A stretch of DNA of 64,000 nt, from NCBI GenBank assembly GCA_020796225.1, contig CM036759.1:22285813-22349812 (forward strand), in the 5' to 3' direction. A model generated the notes under the pieces. It was not told the origin of the DNA, did not search any database, and saw only the letters and a program-made list of their open reading frames with translations. The position numbers and the translations under genes were made by a program. Positions 25,191-36,300 of the stretch are shown in pieces. Position 1 is the stretch's first letter. The number at the start of each line of letters is the position of its first letter. The DNA comes from Arion vulgaris. Its lineage: Eukaryota > Mollusca > Gastropoda > Stylommatophora > Arionidae.

Positions 25191-25712
25191 CTCTGTGCCC
25201 GCGGGCGACCTTCTCCCGCGCCCTGTTTTTTCCCTCCAGAATAAAAATGTGTTTCTGAATAACAGTTTCATTCAGTTTTTACGTAAGCAAACAAAAAATA
25301 AACTTGTAGTCAGGATTGTTTACATCCATTATAATTTTTTATTCTTGTTACTATTAATATTACTTTATTATTATAAGTATTATTGTAATTGCCACATGAC
25401 GCCCGCGTCTCCACAGTCATAAGTCAGATGCGCTCCAACAATATACAAACGTTGGATAGTTTTATAGTTTTCTTTAGGATGAGCCCAAAAATGTAGCAAA
25501 TCAAACCTTCATTAATGAAGATGTAATTACTTGTTATTTTTATCTATCATTTATACGCATCTTTTATCTTTCACCATGTAGATCAATGACTCCATTATTT
25601 GGAAACAAACAGTCATGACATGTTAAAAAAGCCATGTTAAAATAAATGATTCGGCGTCCACTTCCGGCAAGGAGGCCAATTCTGATTTTTTTTAAATAGG
25701 TTTACTTCTACG

Positions 25713-25861
25713 CAGTGGCGGCTCGTCATTAAGGCATTATTTCACCAAAAATAATGTGCAACATGTATTTATTATTTTATGAATTAAAATATAACCTAAC
25801 CTAAAACCATGATTTGTCTGAAAATGTATGTCTGGTCCCACCAACAAAAATGAGCACGAAA
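25713..25861. mobile_element. hAT-type MITE, second copy, inverted and truncated
   Basis: Starts CAGTGGCGGCTCGTCATTAA and is the reverse complement of the 21631 copy. It lacks the last dozen bases of the far end (reads GAGCACGAAAG instead of continuing into the TIR). Confidence 0.8.
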
Positions 25862-26639
25862 GTTCGTATCTCATTCAGCTTTTTCACATATCCAAATGAT
25901 GTAACTCTCACAGATTAACAACTATACATCCCCCTCTCATAAGAATATACTCTCACAATGGAAGAGAAATCGACGTGCACCAATCTGCTTCGAATTTGCG
26001 CAGTAATTAGTGGGTGCAGTGTTATGTTCCTCCTACTAGACATGTAATCCTGAAAGCTGGCAACCATAACTCAATAGCATTTCTAAATCTGTTCCAGCAT
26101 TTCGGCCCACCACCCACTTTGCACGACATAAACTTTGTAACGCTCCTTCCCCATCATAACAGTTTGCCAACCGGCCCCCATATATATATATGCTCTATTT
26201 TCACTTTGACATAGAGAATTGATATATATTTCTGTCATACATGATCATTTTTTCAAATGATTATATACATGAAATAGAAAATTGATGCAAAAATGGAACG
26301 TGTAAGATGGGCATAAAATGAATTAAAATGCAGAATTCAAATTTTTTATGATTATTCAATCGCAAAATGACGAACCTCTCCCCAATGCTCCTGAACCCAC
26401 TATCGCCCCCTGGAAGGCTTCAGTGTCCACTGGGCTGGGAGAGGGGGGCGATACGGTACCGCCCAATTTTAGAACCCATGGGTTAAATGAAGCGTTCCTA
26501 TTAGAATATATCGTCACAGGTGAATGGTGTGTGGATTAGTAAAGTAATGTTTAATTTATCTTATCTTAACCACATTTGCCGTGAAGCAGTGTGTGGAGAT
26601 TTAGTTTCAATCTTGTGCCAGGTGTGTAGCGCTTGACGT

Positions 26640-27085
26640 TGCCAGTTCATGCTTTCGCAGGGACTGAGATGTTATCTATCCATCGTGTTCTTGGCCTGCC
26701 TCGTGCTCTTCGCCCTGAGTGTCGATTATTGTAGGCACGTGATGGTAGTAAATGTAGTTTCATTCTCATTAGATGGCCGAATCACTTGATTCTTTGCTTC
26801 TCGATGTAATGTATGCATGGTATTGTACCAACAATGCTTCTGATATTCTCGTTTCTCACTCTATCTCTCATTGTAAAGTTGACAGCTTTTCGTAGACATC
26901 TCATTTCACATGTTATCTTTCTTTCTGGTGTCTTATTCAGGGGCCATGTTTGGCACTGGTAACAGAGAGTTGGAATAAATATGCAGTTTATCAGTTGTCG
27001 TCTGATTGCCATGTTAATGCTTGGATGTTTTACTAGTGGTGACAGCTGGTATGTCACTGCGTTCGTTTTAGTTACTTTTAAGTAA
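26640..27085 (-). pseudogene. LINE C-terminal fragment
   Basis: Minus strand reads INMAIRRQLINCIFIPTLCY, then QCQTWPLNK and ITCEMRCLRKA, the same family as 7594-7878 (LPTLCYQCQTW). A GRARGRPRTRWIDN-like segment follows in another frame. Confidence 0.75.
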
Positions 27086-27289
27086 TTGTAACTACTCATT
27101 ACGTTTTCAACAAATACTCGAAACTTAGTAGTCGTTACTTGGTTATTGTTGGAAATTTGTTTAAAACAATTAATTAATAAAGTACCAATTTCAAAGAAAC
27201 ATTTCTCATTAGGTCACTAGAGTTAGCAGCATTTCCCCATAAGATTTCATCAGTTATCAGGACGTGAGGGGAATGAAGTCTAAAAGATA

Positions 27290-27560
27290 AATAGTTCTTC
27301 AGCAACGTGTGAAACCTATTTAATGAACTGTTTAAAACCCCGACGTTCTGAGTTCGAATCACGCTGCGGACAGTTTGCTTGCAAATTGTTTCCGTTGATT
27401 TTAACAAAGGACGATGGCGCCACCCGTTCAGAAAGCAATGGCAAACTACTGAACGTATAAGTGGTGCCTAGAAAATCAACGACTTGTTTTCTGTGGTTGA
27501 TGGCTACGTCCTTTGGGATATGCCACGATTTTCATTTTCATTAAAATCACTGAACAGATT
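27290..27560 (+). mobile_element. SINE-like repeat
   Basis: B-box-like GAGTTCGAATCACGC near 27350, then CGTTCAGAAAGCAATGGCAA, AGTGGTGCCTAGAAAATCAA and GATATGCCACGATTTTC, shared with 21497-21622. Confidence 0.6.
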
Positions 27561-27778
27561 TTCAACTTTCCAAACTGTTGAAATAATTGTTTACAGGCAG
27601 ACACATCCTTCAGCTATATATATATGTTTATTCTTCACTCTTTCAACACAAAACACGCCTTTATATATTCAGTGCTGTATGTCAATCATCGTGTCCTGTC
27701 ATCTTTCATTTTTAATTAAAATCTAGATATAAAAAAAAAATTGCAATGTAGCTTTTTATGACAGAAATTTCCTCACAG

Positions 27779-28145
27779 TTTTTTGTTACATTGATTGTTT
27801 GTGTCTGCAAAGGTAGAGGTAAGAATAGTTCAATGTCTTCTATCACTTTAAGTCTTGATCTGTAATACATTATAGCTTTTCTTCCCCTTGTTATCAAGCC
27901 AGGTAATTTGAAAAATATTGATCATCTTAGTGTACAATTAACAATTTATTAATGTTTCTGGTGGACATTGATTTTTTGTTACATTGATTGTTTGTGTTTG
28001 CAAAGGTAGAGGTGAGAATAGTTCAACATGTCCTCTATCACTTTAAGTTGTGATCTGTGATACATTATAGCTTTTCTTCCCCCTGTTAACAAGCCAGCTA
28101 ATTGGAAAAATATTGATCATCTTAGTGTACAATCAACAATTTATT
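27779..28145 (+). repeat. 193-bp tandem duplication
   Basis: TTTTTTGTTACATTGATTGT through ATCATCTTAGTGTACAAT is repeated with a 193-bp period (27779 and 27972). Copies differ by a few bases. Confidence 0.93.
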
Positions 28146-28169
28146 TATTGGGGGAGGGGGAGGAGTGGG

Positions 28170-28400
28170 TGCAACAGCAGTATGAACTTCATCATGAAAT
28201 AGACAATTAAATGGTTCGGTCACATCAAAATATTACCAACAGACATTGTCTTATGGGGCAATGCTACTTATATACAGTGGATACAAGGCGAAAGGTGGAC
28301 CACAGAAATAACAGGCATGGAAAGACACATTGTACTAAGCGCACACAAAAACTGTTCTGGAAATGTCTTCATCTTATCCTGCTGACAAAACAGGATTAGA
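28170..28400 (+). pseudogene. LINE 3'-end fragment
   Basis: GGACCACAGAAATAACAGGC and CTAAGCGCACACAAAAAC match the 3' end of the 6660-7980 element. It directly follows the 193-bp tandem duplication. Confidence 0.6.
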
Positions 28401-28689
28401 AAAAAGAAGATATATGATAAAAACTCCATGCACAACCTGTATTAGTCAACACATCACATGCTTGTTGTTATATTGAAAAACACTATAGGACTGGGTAATT
28501 AACAACAGTATCTTAGTCAAATGGTTGAAAAGCTGGTTGTGTAATAAAATGATACCAGGAACACCCCTTCAGTTTTGCACACATCTGCTGACCTAGCTGT
28601 AATTAAGTACTTGATATGCTGGTATAGGGGAGGATGATGTTGACAAATAAAACCAGCTACCACACCTTCAAGTGATAAGACCTAGTAAT

Positions 28690-28949
28690 GTGAGGTCCTT
28701 AACACTTCACACATGTGACAAATGCTATGGGATTACTGTTGTATAGTTTTTTTGAATAATGTATTAGTCATATTCTTTCCTCTCCAATAAAGAACCTTAG
28801 TATCCACACAGAGATTCTTGTGAGGTCCTTAACACTTCACACATGTGACAAATGCTATGGGATTACTGTTGTATAGTTTTTTTGAATAATGTATTAGTCA
28901 TATTCTTTCCTCTCCAATAAAGAACCTTAGTATCCACACAGAGATTCTT
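28690..28949 (+). repeat. 130-bp tandem duplication, near-perfect
   Basis: GTGAGGTCCTTAACACTTCA begins at 28690 and 28820. The two 130-bp copies look identical, so the duplication is recent or an assembly artefact. Confidence 0.95.
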
Positions 28950-29014
28950 GTGGGCACATGTCATTTACAAAAAGCAGAACTATAATGACATCTCAGTTTA
29001 AAAATGCACAAAAA

Positions 29015-29105
29015 TTGATTAATCTACATTGAACTGGCATGTTGGGCCACTGGATTTGTTGAGGTGGATATCGGAGCACATATGGACATGTCCAAAGTGC
29101 TATGA
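29015..29105 (+). pseudogene. Short LINE 3' fragment (RNase H-bearing family)
   Basis: The frame LINLH.TGMLGHWIC.GGYRS parallels LINQHRTGVLGRWTLLDLLR of the 23780 copy. Confidence 0.5.
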
Positions 29106-29734
29106 TGATAGTACTCATATAACTGATAACTGAACTTGCATCTCAGTTTATGATTGTTTTTACAGCTGTAGATGAAGTTATATTTTCTGTCACTTTCACA
29201 ATGTCTTTTTTTTATGTCAAAGTTCTGAATGTTGTTTATGAAATCAGTTGTTTAATGTACCATTTATGTACATTTTTGGAACTGCAACTGCTTAATTATG
29301 ATTGTATCCAGCTGTTTACATTCACATTGAATAACTTGTAGTTACTGACTAGTATGAACAAAGAGTTGTAAATTTGGTGTACATTATACACACACACAAA
29401 CAATCAATATACTCAAGTTGTTTGATAATAGATTAGTACATGATTAGGTTTGGTATCTATACAATATTCTGAACAATGAGTTTGTTTGATTACCGATAAC
29501 ATGTAGTTGATGGGAATTTTGTAGCACTGTTTTGCTGATAGGACAACTGTACTTGGTTATGGGGATAGTGCTTCAGGATATTGTTATTAATGATACTGTT
29601 AGAAGCATGCAGCAAGGGGATTTATTTACTTGTATATATGTTTGTATAGAGTTTGTGAACTAATAAATAAAAAATAAAACAAATTTCCCGTTGTCTTTTC
29701 GGGCCTTATGATATGAAGTGCCAGTCACTTCAAT

Positions 29735-29885
29735 ATTTCTAGGTCCAATGTGCAGGAGGTGTGAGGGTCAATTCCTTTCCTCATGTGAGGAATGTCGAGT
29801 GTAGGATTGAACCCACAACCCTCTTTTGTCCGAGGTGATAGGCGAACGCTTATGCATTATGTTAATCCGTCTCACTGTGTGAACT
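29735..29885 (-). mobile_element. tRNA-derived SINE remnant
   Basis: The minus strand has GTGGGTTCAATCCTAC (B box) preceded by ATAAGCGTTCGCCTATCACC. The later part pairs CCTCACATGAGG. No target duplication seen. Confidence 0.6.
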
Positions 29886-31094
29886 AATAGCGTCATCATA
29901 TATTGTGCCACTGGCGATTAATCTCTTCCATAATTATTTGTATATTCATCAATTAAACTGTACGGAGCTTCCCAAACCATCATGTCAAATTTCTGCTTCT
30001 TGAATCTTTTCTATAGTTTCAAGTTTTCAATATGTTTCTAAGTATATGTCAAATTGAGCCTGCCTTCTACTAATGTTGCTAATATACAATTAGCTTTTTG
30101 TTTCATGTGCCAGCAAGTTTAACTAATTTGTGTGTGTCTGTCTGTTCTTTCACTCAAAATCGTTAGTTGGTCTCATACTTCTGAGTGTCCAGTCTTGCTT
30201 CAATGTGAATTCAACATTTGATGGGTAGATTAGGTCACGCTAAATGTGAGTTGTAATAAGATCAAGAGCTCTTCTTTTAACTTTCTATGCATGGTCCACA
30301 TTGAGAGTTCTAAAATCTTGTTTCATACTTTCCTCACAAATATAATGTTTAAACATGTTCAGTTTTTCATAATGTTTTTTTGATGATCCTCAAACAAGAT
30401 AGGAGTTTTAACAAAACGGCAGTTTAGTTGTCTAAAAGTAAATGTTTAGAGTCCTTTTGCACAATCCGTTGTGATAGTCGACTTTGCAACAATATGTGTT
30501 TATGTGATATGTGCCCATACTGTATCATTTTATAAAGCTATATTTTGTTATTGAAGATGACATTACATGTGAGTTCAGCAACCTAGCTATGCCAACATTT
30601 AAAAACTGTTGGATATAACTTACATAGGCAAAGCAGGCATGAAGCTTGCTGACCATTTCTGCCAATAATTGCATGATACCTGCCATCACTCTTTGACCCC
30701 TGTAGTCATCTACCTGATTAGCACTAACATTATACAGGTTGAGATGTCCAAGTTATAGCTATTCAATTGTGTTCAGCTGAGATTTCTAGTCAATTTGTCC
30801 AAGACAATCATATCTATCTATATTGCACTGTGCATCATATTTGTATGTAACACCTTATATGGCTATGATTGATACACTTAATATTACCCTTTTCTTTTCT
30901 CATTTTGTTTACCTACTGTAGTTATTGTGTAATATTGTAAGTTTTTGTTTCATCTTGCTTCTCTTACATTTTATGTTATTTACTGTCATGTTCTACCATC
31001 AATATGTATCACACTGTGTCATTGCTTTTGAATATAAATGTTACAGAGGAGTCCTTGGTATAGGATAGATAGATATATCCAAAAGGAACTCAAA
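29886..31094. other. No gene seen
   Basis: AT-rich DNA with one short dispersed repeat at 30195-30275. A reticulon first exon was searched for here without success. Confidence 0.5.
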
Positions 31095-31405
31095 ATCAAG
31101 GAAAACTAGCTAATGCTACAAAATAAGAATGAGAAAATTGAAGTATTTTGGACATGTAAAGAGACATGAAAAGTTGGAGACGACCATTATGGAAGGAGAC
31201 ATACTGGCATAGAAGAAAAGAGTCAAAAGAAAAGAAAAAGACCATGGAGAAGATAGATTCAGGATGTAACTGCTGATTTGAGCATGACGGCTGCAGAGGC
31301 AGGACATCTGACCTATGAGAGAAAGAGAGATTCCGAAGGACTGTTAGGGTGGCAAAGTTCTGCTCAAGACAAGCTATTTGAGAATGATATGATTCTACCA
31401 TCATT
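31095..31405 (+). pseudogene. LINE C-terminal fragment, upstream of reticulon exon
   Basis: Plus strand reads LKYFGHVKRHEKLETTIMEG, the KL.YFGH..RH..LE..IM.G motif of non-LTR RT C-termini, followed by purine-rich decayed sequence. Confidence 0.75.
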
Positions 31406-31892
31406 TTTTAAAACATCAGTAGATTGGTCTGCTTTATCTGATGTACATACATGATGACATCAGACATAACATTACACTTTCAACATAAATGATCTGACAA
31501 ACAAATACCTTGTGATCTTTCTTTCATAGCAATGTAGAGTAAATTGTTTGTAAATTTGATATTTGTTTTCTGCCACCTGGAGAAATATGTTTATGGTAAT
31601 ACAATCATCACCTGAATTGCTGATTCCTTATCAGATATTGTAAAATAAGACTCAAATTGTGCTATTGTGTTGTCAAACTACTTGTGGTTGTTGTGTATGA
31701 TCCACTGGCCTCTAATATTATTTGTCCTCCTGAGCTTGCTGAAAAAGCCCATGCACAGCATTGTAGCTTTAGTCAGAATGAAATATGGTTGGTAGCATTT
31801 ATTCATAACCATGACAAACTCAACAAAGATTATGTGTTCAGATTTGTTTGTGTTTTTAAAAATGAAACTATTAGAGGTTAGTACTGTGAAGG

Positions 31893-32130
31893 ATTGATTG
31901 ATAGATAGCGGTGAATAATGATATGTGCTCCCATCATTTTCTTACACAGGAAGAACTCAACGACGCTGCACAAACTGTAGCATAGGTGACGGCTCTCTAT
32001 GTAATTTTGTGGATGCTGGAAATTTGTTAAATTGGTGTTAATGCACTGGCAGAGGCTTTCAAGCATACTTTTATCCATGTTATACTGCCACTGGTTCTTT
32101 TATGCGCTTATCTTGCACATCCGCCTTACA
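31893..32130 (+). repeat. Dispersed repeat, copy 1
   Basis: TTTTCTTACACAGGAAGAAC, TATGTAATTTTGTGGATG and CCACTGGTTCTTTTATGCGC align with 33458-33740 in the same orientation. Unclassified. Confidence 0.65.
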
Positions 32131-32459
32131 TTTTATCTTCTATCTTCATTAGCACTAGGTACTAGATCTCACCTACATTGAGATCAGAGATCACTGGAAA
32201 ATATACTAATAACTCTACACAGGAATCAAATAATATAGCTGTGAAGCACTGTATGACATTGCCACAGATACTCCCAATGTAACCATTTAGGTAGTCTCCA
32301 AAAGAAATAGTGGAGTCTGAATTAGAAATCTCATTGTCTGTGGCACAGAGATAAAGAATGCATTAGAGGGCTCCCTAGGGCATCACCAACAACAGCATTT
32401 ATTATACACCACCAAAGGTTGTAGTCATGTAGATCCGAAAGATGTAGTGATTACTTTTT

Positions 32460-33005
32460 TATGTGCACATGTAAGAAGAAGAGAAAGTTTTGATCACATT
32501 ATGAGAGCATGTCGAAGTAATGGAAAGATAGATAGTTTACAATGAAGAGAGAAGATACTAGACAACTTATTCTTGAGACTCAGAGAACGAAGTGCAACCA
32601 ACACTAAAGAAAAGAAGAAGTTGTGGTAGTTCATAGAATCCCTCCCAACAGTGTCCCTGTCATGTAGTTGGTGGGAGGGCTTGAGTATTCCAGTTACCCA
32701 GAGAGTTATGTTGGAGGTAGCATTGCTGCTGGTAGGTTTAATCATGCTGAACAGATAAAAGGATAAGGATCAGACAAAAAGGGAACTCCTACCCTTCAGT
32801 CTGAAGGGTTTTGTGTTGGGTTGACAACCCACGTAGAAAAAAAGCTAGTTGCTGAAACATCAACATATTTTTTGCAATCAGATACCGGGCCAAACAGAGA
32901 AGAAAAGAAGCAGGAAGACCTGGAATGAACTAAGCTGGCTTGCTCAAGACAGATCTGATTGGAGAAAATTTGTTGATGCCTTATGCTTCAAGGGGAGTTG
33001 AAAAG
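32460..33005 (+). pseudogene. LINE C-terminal fragment, upstream of reticulon exon 1
   Basis: Frames give FDHIMRACRSNGKID (32495 on) and, near 32925-33000, NELSWLAQDRSDWRKFVDAL, matching the minus-strand copy at 9000. Two short perfect hairpins sit at 32799-32835. Confidence 0.7.
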
Positions 33006-33147
33006 AGCTCATTTAATATCCCACCAACACTCTTGGCACATAAGAGACAAAGAAAAAGATTATATTCTAGTAAAATATCGAATGTATATATTTCATAAGA
33101 AAGATGTACCTGTCTGATATGCTCACTATAATTTGTGTTCTTTTTAG

Positions 33148-33355
33148 TGAAAGATCTGATCTACTGGCGAGATGTTAAAAAAACTGGCATCGTCTTTGGA
33201 ACTATGCTGTTGGTTCTCCTGGCTCTGGCCATTTTCTCATTTGTCAGTGTGGTGGCTTATCTGTCCTTAGCTGTTCTTACTGTCACCTTCAGCTTTGTTG
33301 TCTACAAGAAGATCATGGGAGCTGTGCAGAAATCTAATGATGGCCATCCATTTAA
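33148..33355 (+). CDS. RTN: Reticulon RHD exon 1 (208 nt)
   Basis: The acceptor is a pyrimidine tract ending TTTTTAG and the donor is GTAAGTAG. The exon encodes [17 protein letters not shown] and the whole first hydrophobic hairpin, ending HPF plus two bases of a Lys codon. It enters in phase 1 and leaves in phase 2. The 208-nt length matches what I recall of the equivalent vertebrate reticulon exon. Confidence 0.95.
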
Positions 33356-36300
33356 GTAAGTAGTAAAGAATGGGACACTAAATGGTAACTTATGGTATAG
33401 TTTAATTTCTGTTTAATTTGCTTCATTTTATGTGTCAGTCTTCCAACAAATGGATTGACTTATTGATTGGACCATCATCATTGCACTTTGGTGAGTAACC
33501 ATGTGTGGCCCTATCTCTTTCTTACACAGGAAGATCTCAGCTGCAGTGCACAAACTTTGTAGCACTGGTGAGGGTCCCCAATGTAATTTTGAAGATTTTT
33601 GTAGGAATTTTATTTTTAATCTTTTCTAATGAATTTTGCCCTGGCAGTGGCTTTCCAGCCTGCTCTTTTCAATTTTGAACTGCCAAGGGTTCTTTTACGT
33701 GCTCAAAGTGTGCAAGATATAGCACCTCACAACGAGAGGCACTCAATTTTTTTTATGGTCTGAAGCTTATTTGATTCCTTCGCCTCTGCCCAACTCATGC
33801 GTGGAGCCTGCTAGTGTACACTCCCATCCCCTGGCAATGGCTTTGACTGGTCTAACTAAACTACACTGAGCACGCTAAGAATTTGAGTCATCCTTAAGCA
33901 GTATACACAACTGCTGACAAAGGAGATGAAAGATCGATATATTTAACATCAACTTTGGAAGCAGGAGCTAGTATCGGGATGTACCGGGGTTCACAGCTGG
34001 TACTTGTTTGGAGATGTTTAGTAGAATATAGCAAACTGTAAATGTTATCTTATGTTGTTTAGAAGAACAGTCAAGTGTACTGTAACATAGTTGATAATGA
34101 CCAGTGTAATACATATGTACGTATCAACTTCAGACCCTTCTTGGACTTGGACATAACCTTAAGTGAAGAGAAACTCAAGAGTGTCATCCAGACAGTTCTA
34201 AAGAACACTAATGTTGCATTGAAGGAAGTGAGACGTCTGTTCTTGGTTGAGGACACTGTAGACTCCATCAAGGTAAGAAACATGTTAGCTAAACCAACAA
34301 GGTGTTAATATGTTAGCATATATATTACTTTGTCCTATTTTTTCCAGAAACTAGATATTTTAAAGAATAAAATAATTGTTATGCTATGCTATCAACGTCA
34401 TGGCACATTGGGCATTCCCATTCGTGCTCTGTCCTCCGCTGCAGCAACCATCCCGAAGTCCATTTGCTCACTGTACCCATGAAAAGTTGATTACTATATC
34501 TTCTCTACCACGAAGATGACACTGTCTGGCATGTCTAAACTTAACGCCTAATTCTCGAACTCGTTCCAGTGTCTGAGAATAAAATAATTGTGTCTTCCAT
34601 ATGAGCAACGCATGCTTGTATACAAGACTTTCCTATTAGTTAACAACAGTTGTTTTTGAAAAAAAGAGTGGTGCTTAAAAATATCCATTCAATTTATGAA
34701 ATCATCTGCAAAATAAGATAAGATTTCTCTTGCTCATCAAAGATATCATATTATAAGGTAAATAATGTCCAGACAATCGTAGGTTGAAAGAGGAAATGAG
34801 AATTGCATCAATTTTATGGAAGTTGTGAGGCTATTGAAAACAATTATAAATGGTGAAACAAATGCTAGACAACTCTGGGGAAACATAAACATCGAACAAC
34901 AGAAGATATAAGCGGGTTGAATTATTTGCTCATAATCAGGTACGACTAACAGGTTTAAATAAATGACTAACTTTTCTCCATGTTTTAAAAATTGTTTCAG
35001 TTTGGACTTCTGTTGTGGGTACTGACATATGTTGGATCCTGGTTTAATGGCATTACAATTATTATCATAGGTAAGTAGGTTTGTAAATTTAGAAATGGAG
35101 GAGGCGAGCTGAGAACACTGAAAAGGGATGTAATTTTTTAGAAGTTTAACATAACATTTATGTGTTTGTGACGCTTGTACTTGCATCGTTTGTTTATTAT
35201 CCATATTGTTAATAATTAACATAAAATCTTTGTCACTGTATATACTACACATTTTTTTGGTGCTCCTTAGGTTAGTGGCCAGAAATAAAGTTAGTTAGGC
35301 ATCAAATAGCTCATCCTCATTGCACAAGGAGCATGTCCATAAGTGCTCCAATCTCATACTATACTCAATATATCTGCCAGCATGTTGCTACTGACAACCC
35401 GTTTCCATGATGGCCAATGATATATCATCCACTCACCGCATAGTGTTCAGTTCTAGCAACACCATGCTTGTCTCAAGTTTCTGCAGTTGAAACATAGATG
35501 CAAAATCCAATTCACCACCTGAACCCCACCGGCCAACCCGTCTCTCCAATGGCGCCCACGACTTCAGCCTCACCCGTTGCTCTACTGCGTTTCATTGTAA
35601 CTTTGTCTGCTCATTCATTTCCCCTGACTCCCACGTCCGTGTAGAAAACCTGCAGTCACGAACTCAACAAACTCGCTCACTGTCTACTCACACTGCTCAC
35701 CCAAACCTTCCTGAGCAAGCTCATTAAGTCACTGAGAATGCAGACATGGTGGCAATTTGAGTTTACAGCCAGGCCATTGTCTTGTTCGTGACCATAACTT
35801 CCATAGTCATTCATTCTACTTGCCAGCACAGCAAAAGTAGAGCTCTCTTCTCTAATAACTCTTCTGCTACACTGAACTGCAAAAGCCACGCCACTCACAA
35901 ATGAAGAAAAACCGAGCGGTTCATGTGAGTAGCATTGTCACCTTCTGTGAAACTCTGGTTCGCCAATGTCTAAAATTTTCTCCGTCAAGTATGATAATGA
36001 TAGGGAAGGAGCCACCAGCATCTCCATCCACCAGGCTCCACCACATTCTCCAGTGCGCACACAAGTCGAATTATACCCTCTGCTAAACTCAACCACAATT
36101 CTCCCAGCACAAGTCTGCAGCCTCTTTTCTCCCCACTTCCTCACACTTTTAGCACACTCATTAACTAAAAGGACCATCCTCTGCTTTTTATTGGATTTTT
36201 GGTTCAAGATGGCAATTGTCCCTGTCATGTTTTGTATGATGCCACTACTATCTTGTAAGGGGATAGATAATTCAATCTTTCTTATGTAGAGAGTTGTGCA

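Larger units (their letters stand above)
24226..26639. other. No gene seen; repeat debris
   Basis: Contains the MITE copy at 25713 and small GC-rich patches (25195-25230, 26380-26470) that look like worn transposon pieces but cannot be assigned. Confidence 0.5.

Noticed and set aside
31657..31881. Plus-strand frame upstream of reticulon considered as its missing first exon
   Set aside because: No reticulon-like N-terminus and no donor leaving a single G before the Val codon was recognised.
34746..35252. 168-codon minus-strand frame over reticulon exon 3
   Set aside because: It is antisense to a secure exon and its introns; no motif. Open by chance in AT-rich DNA.
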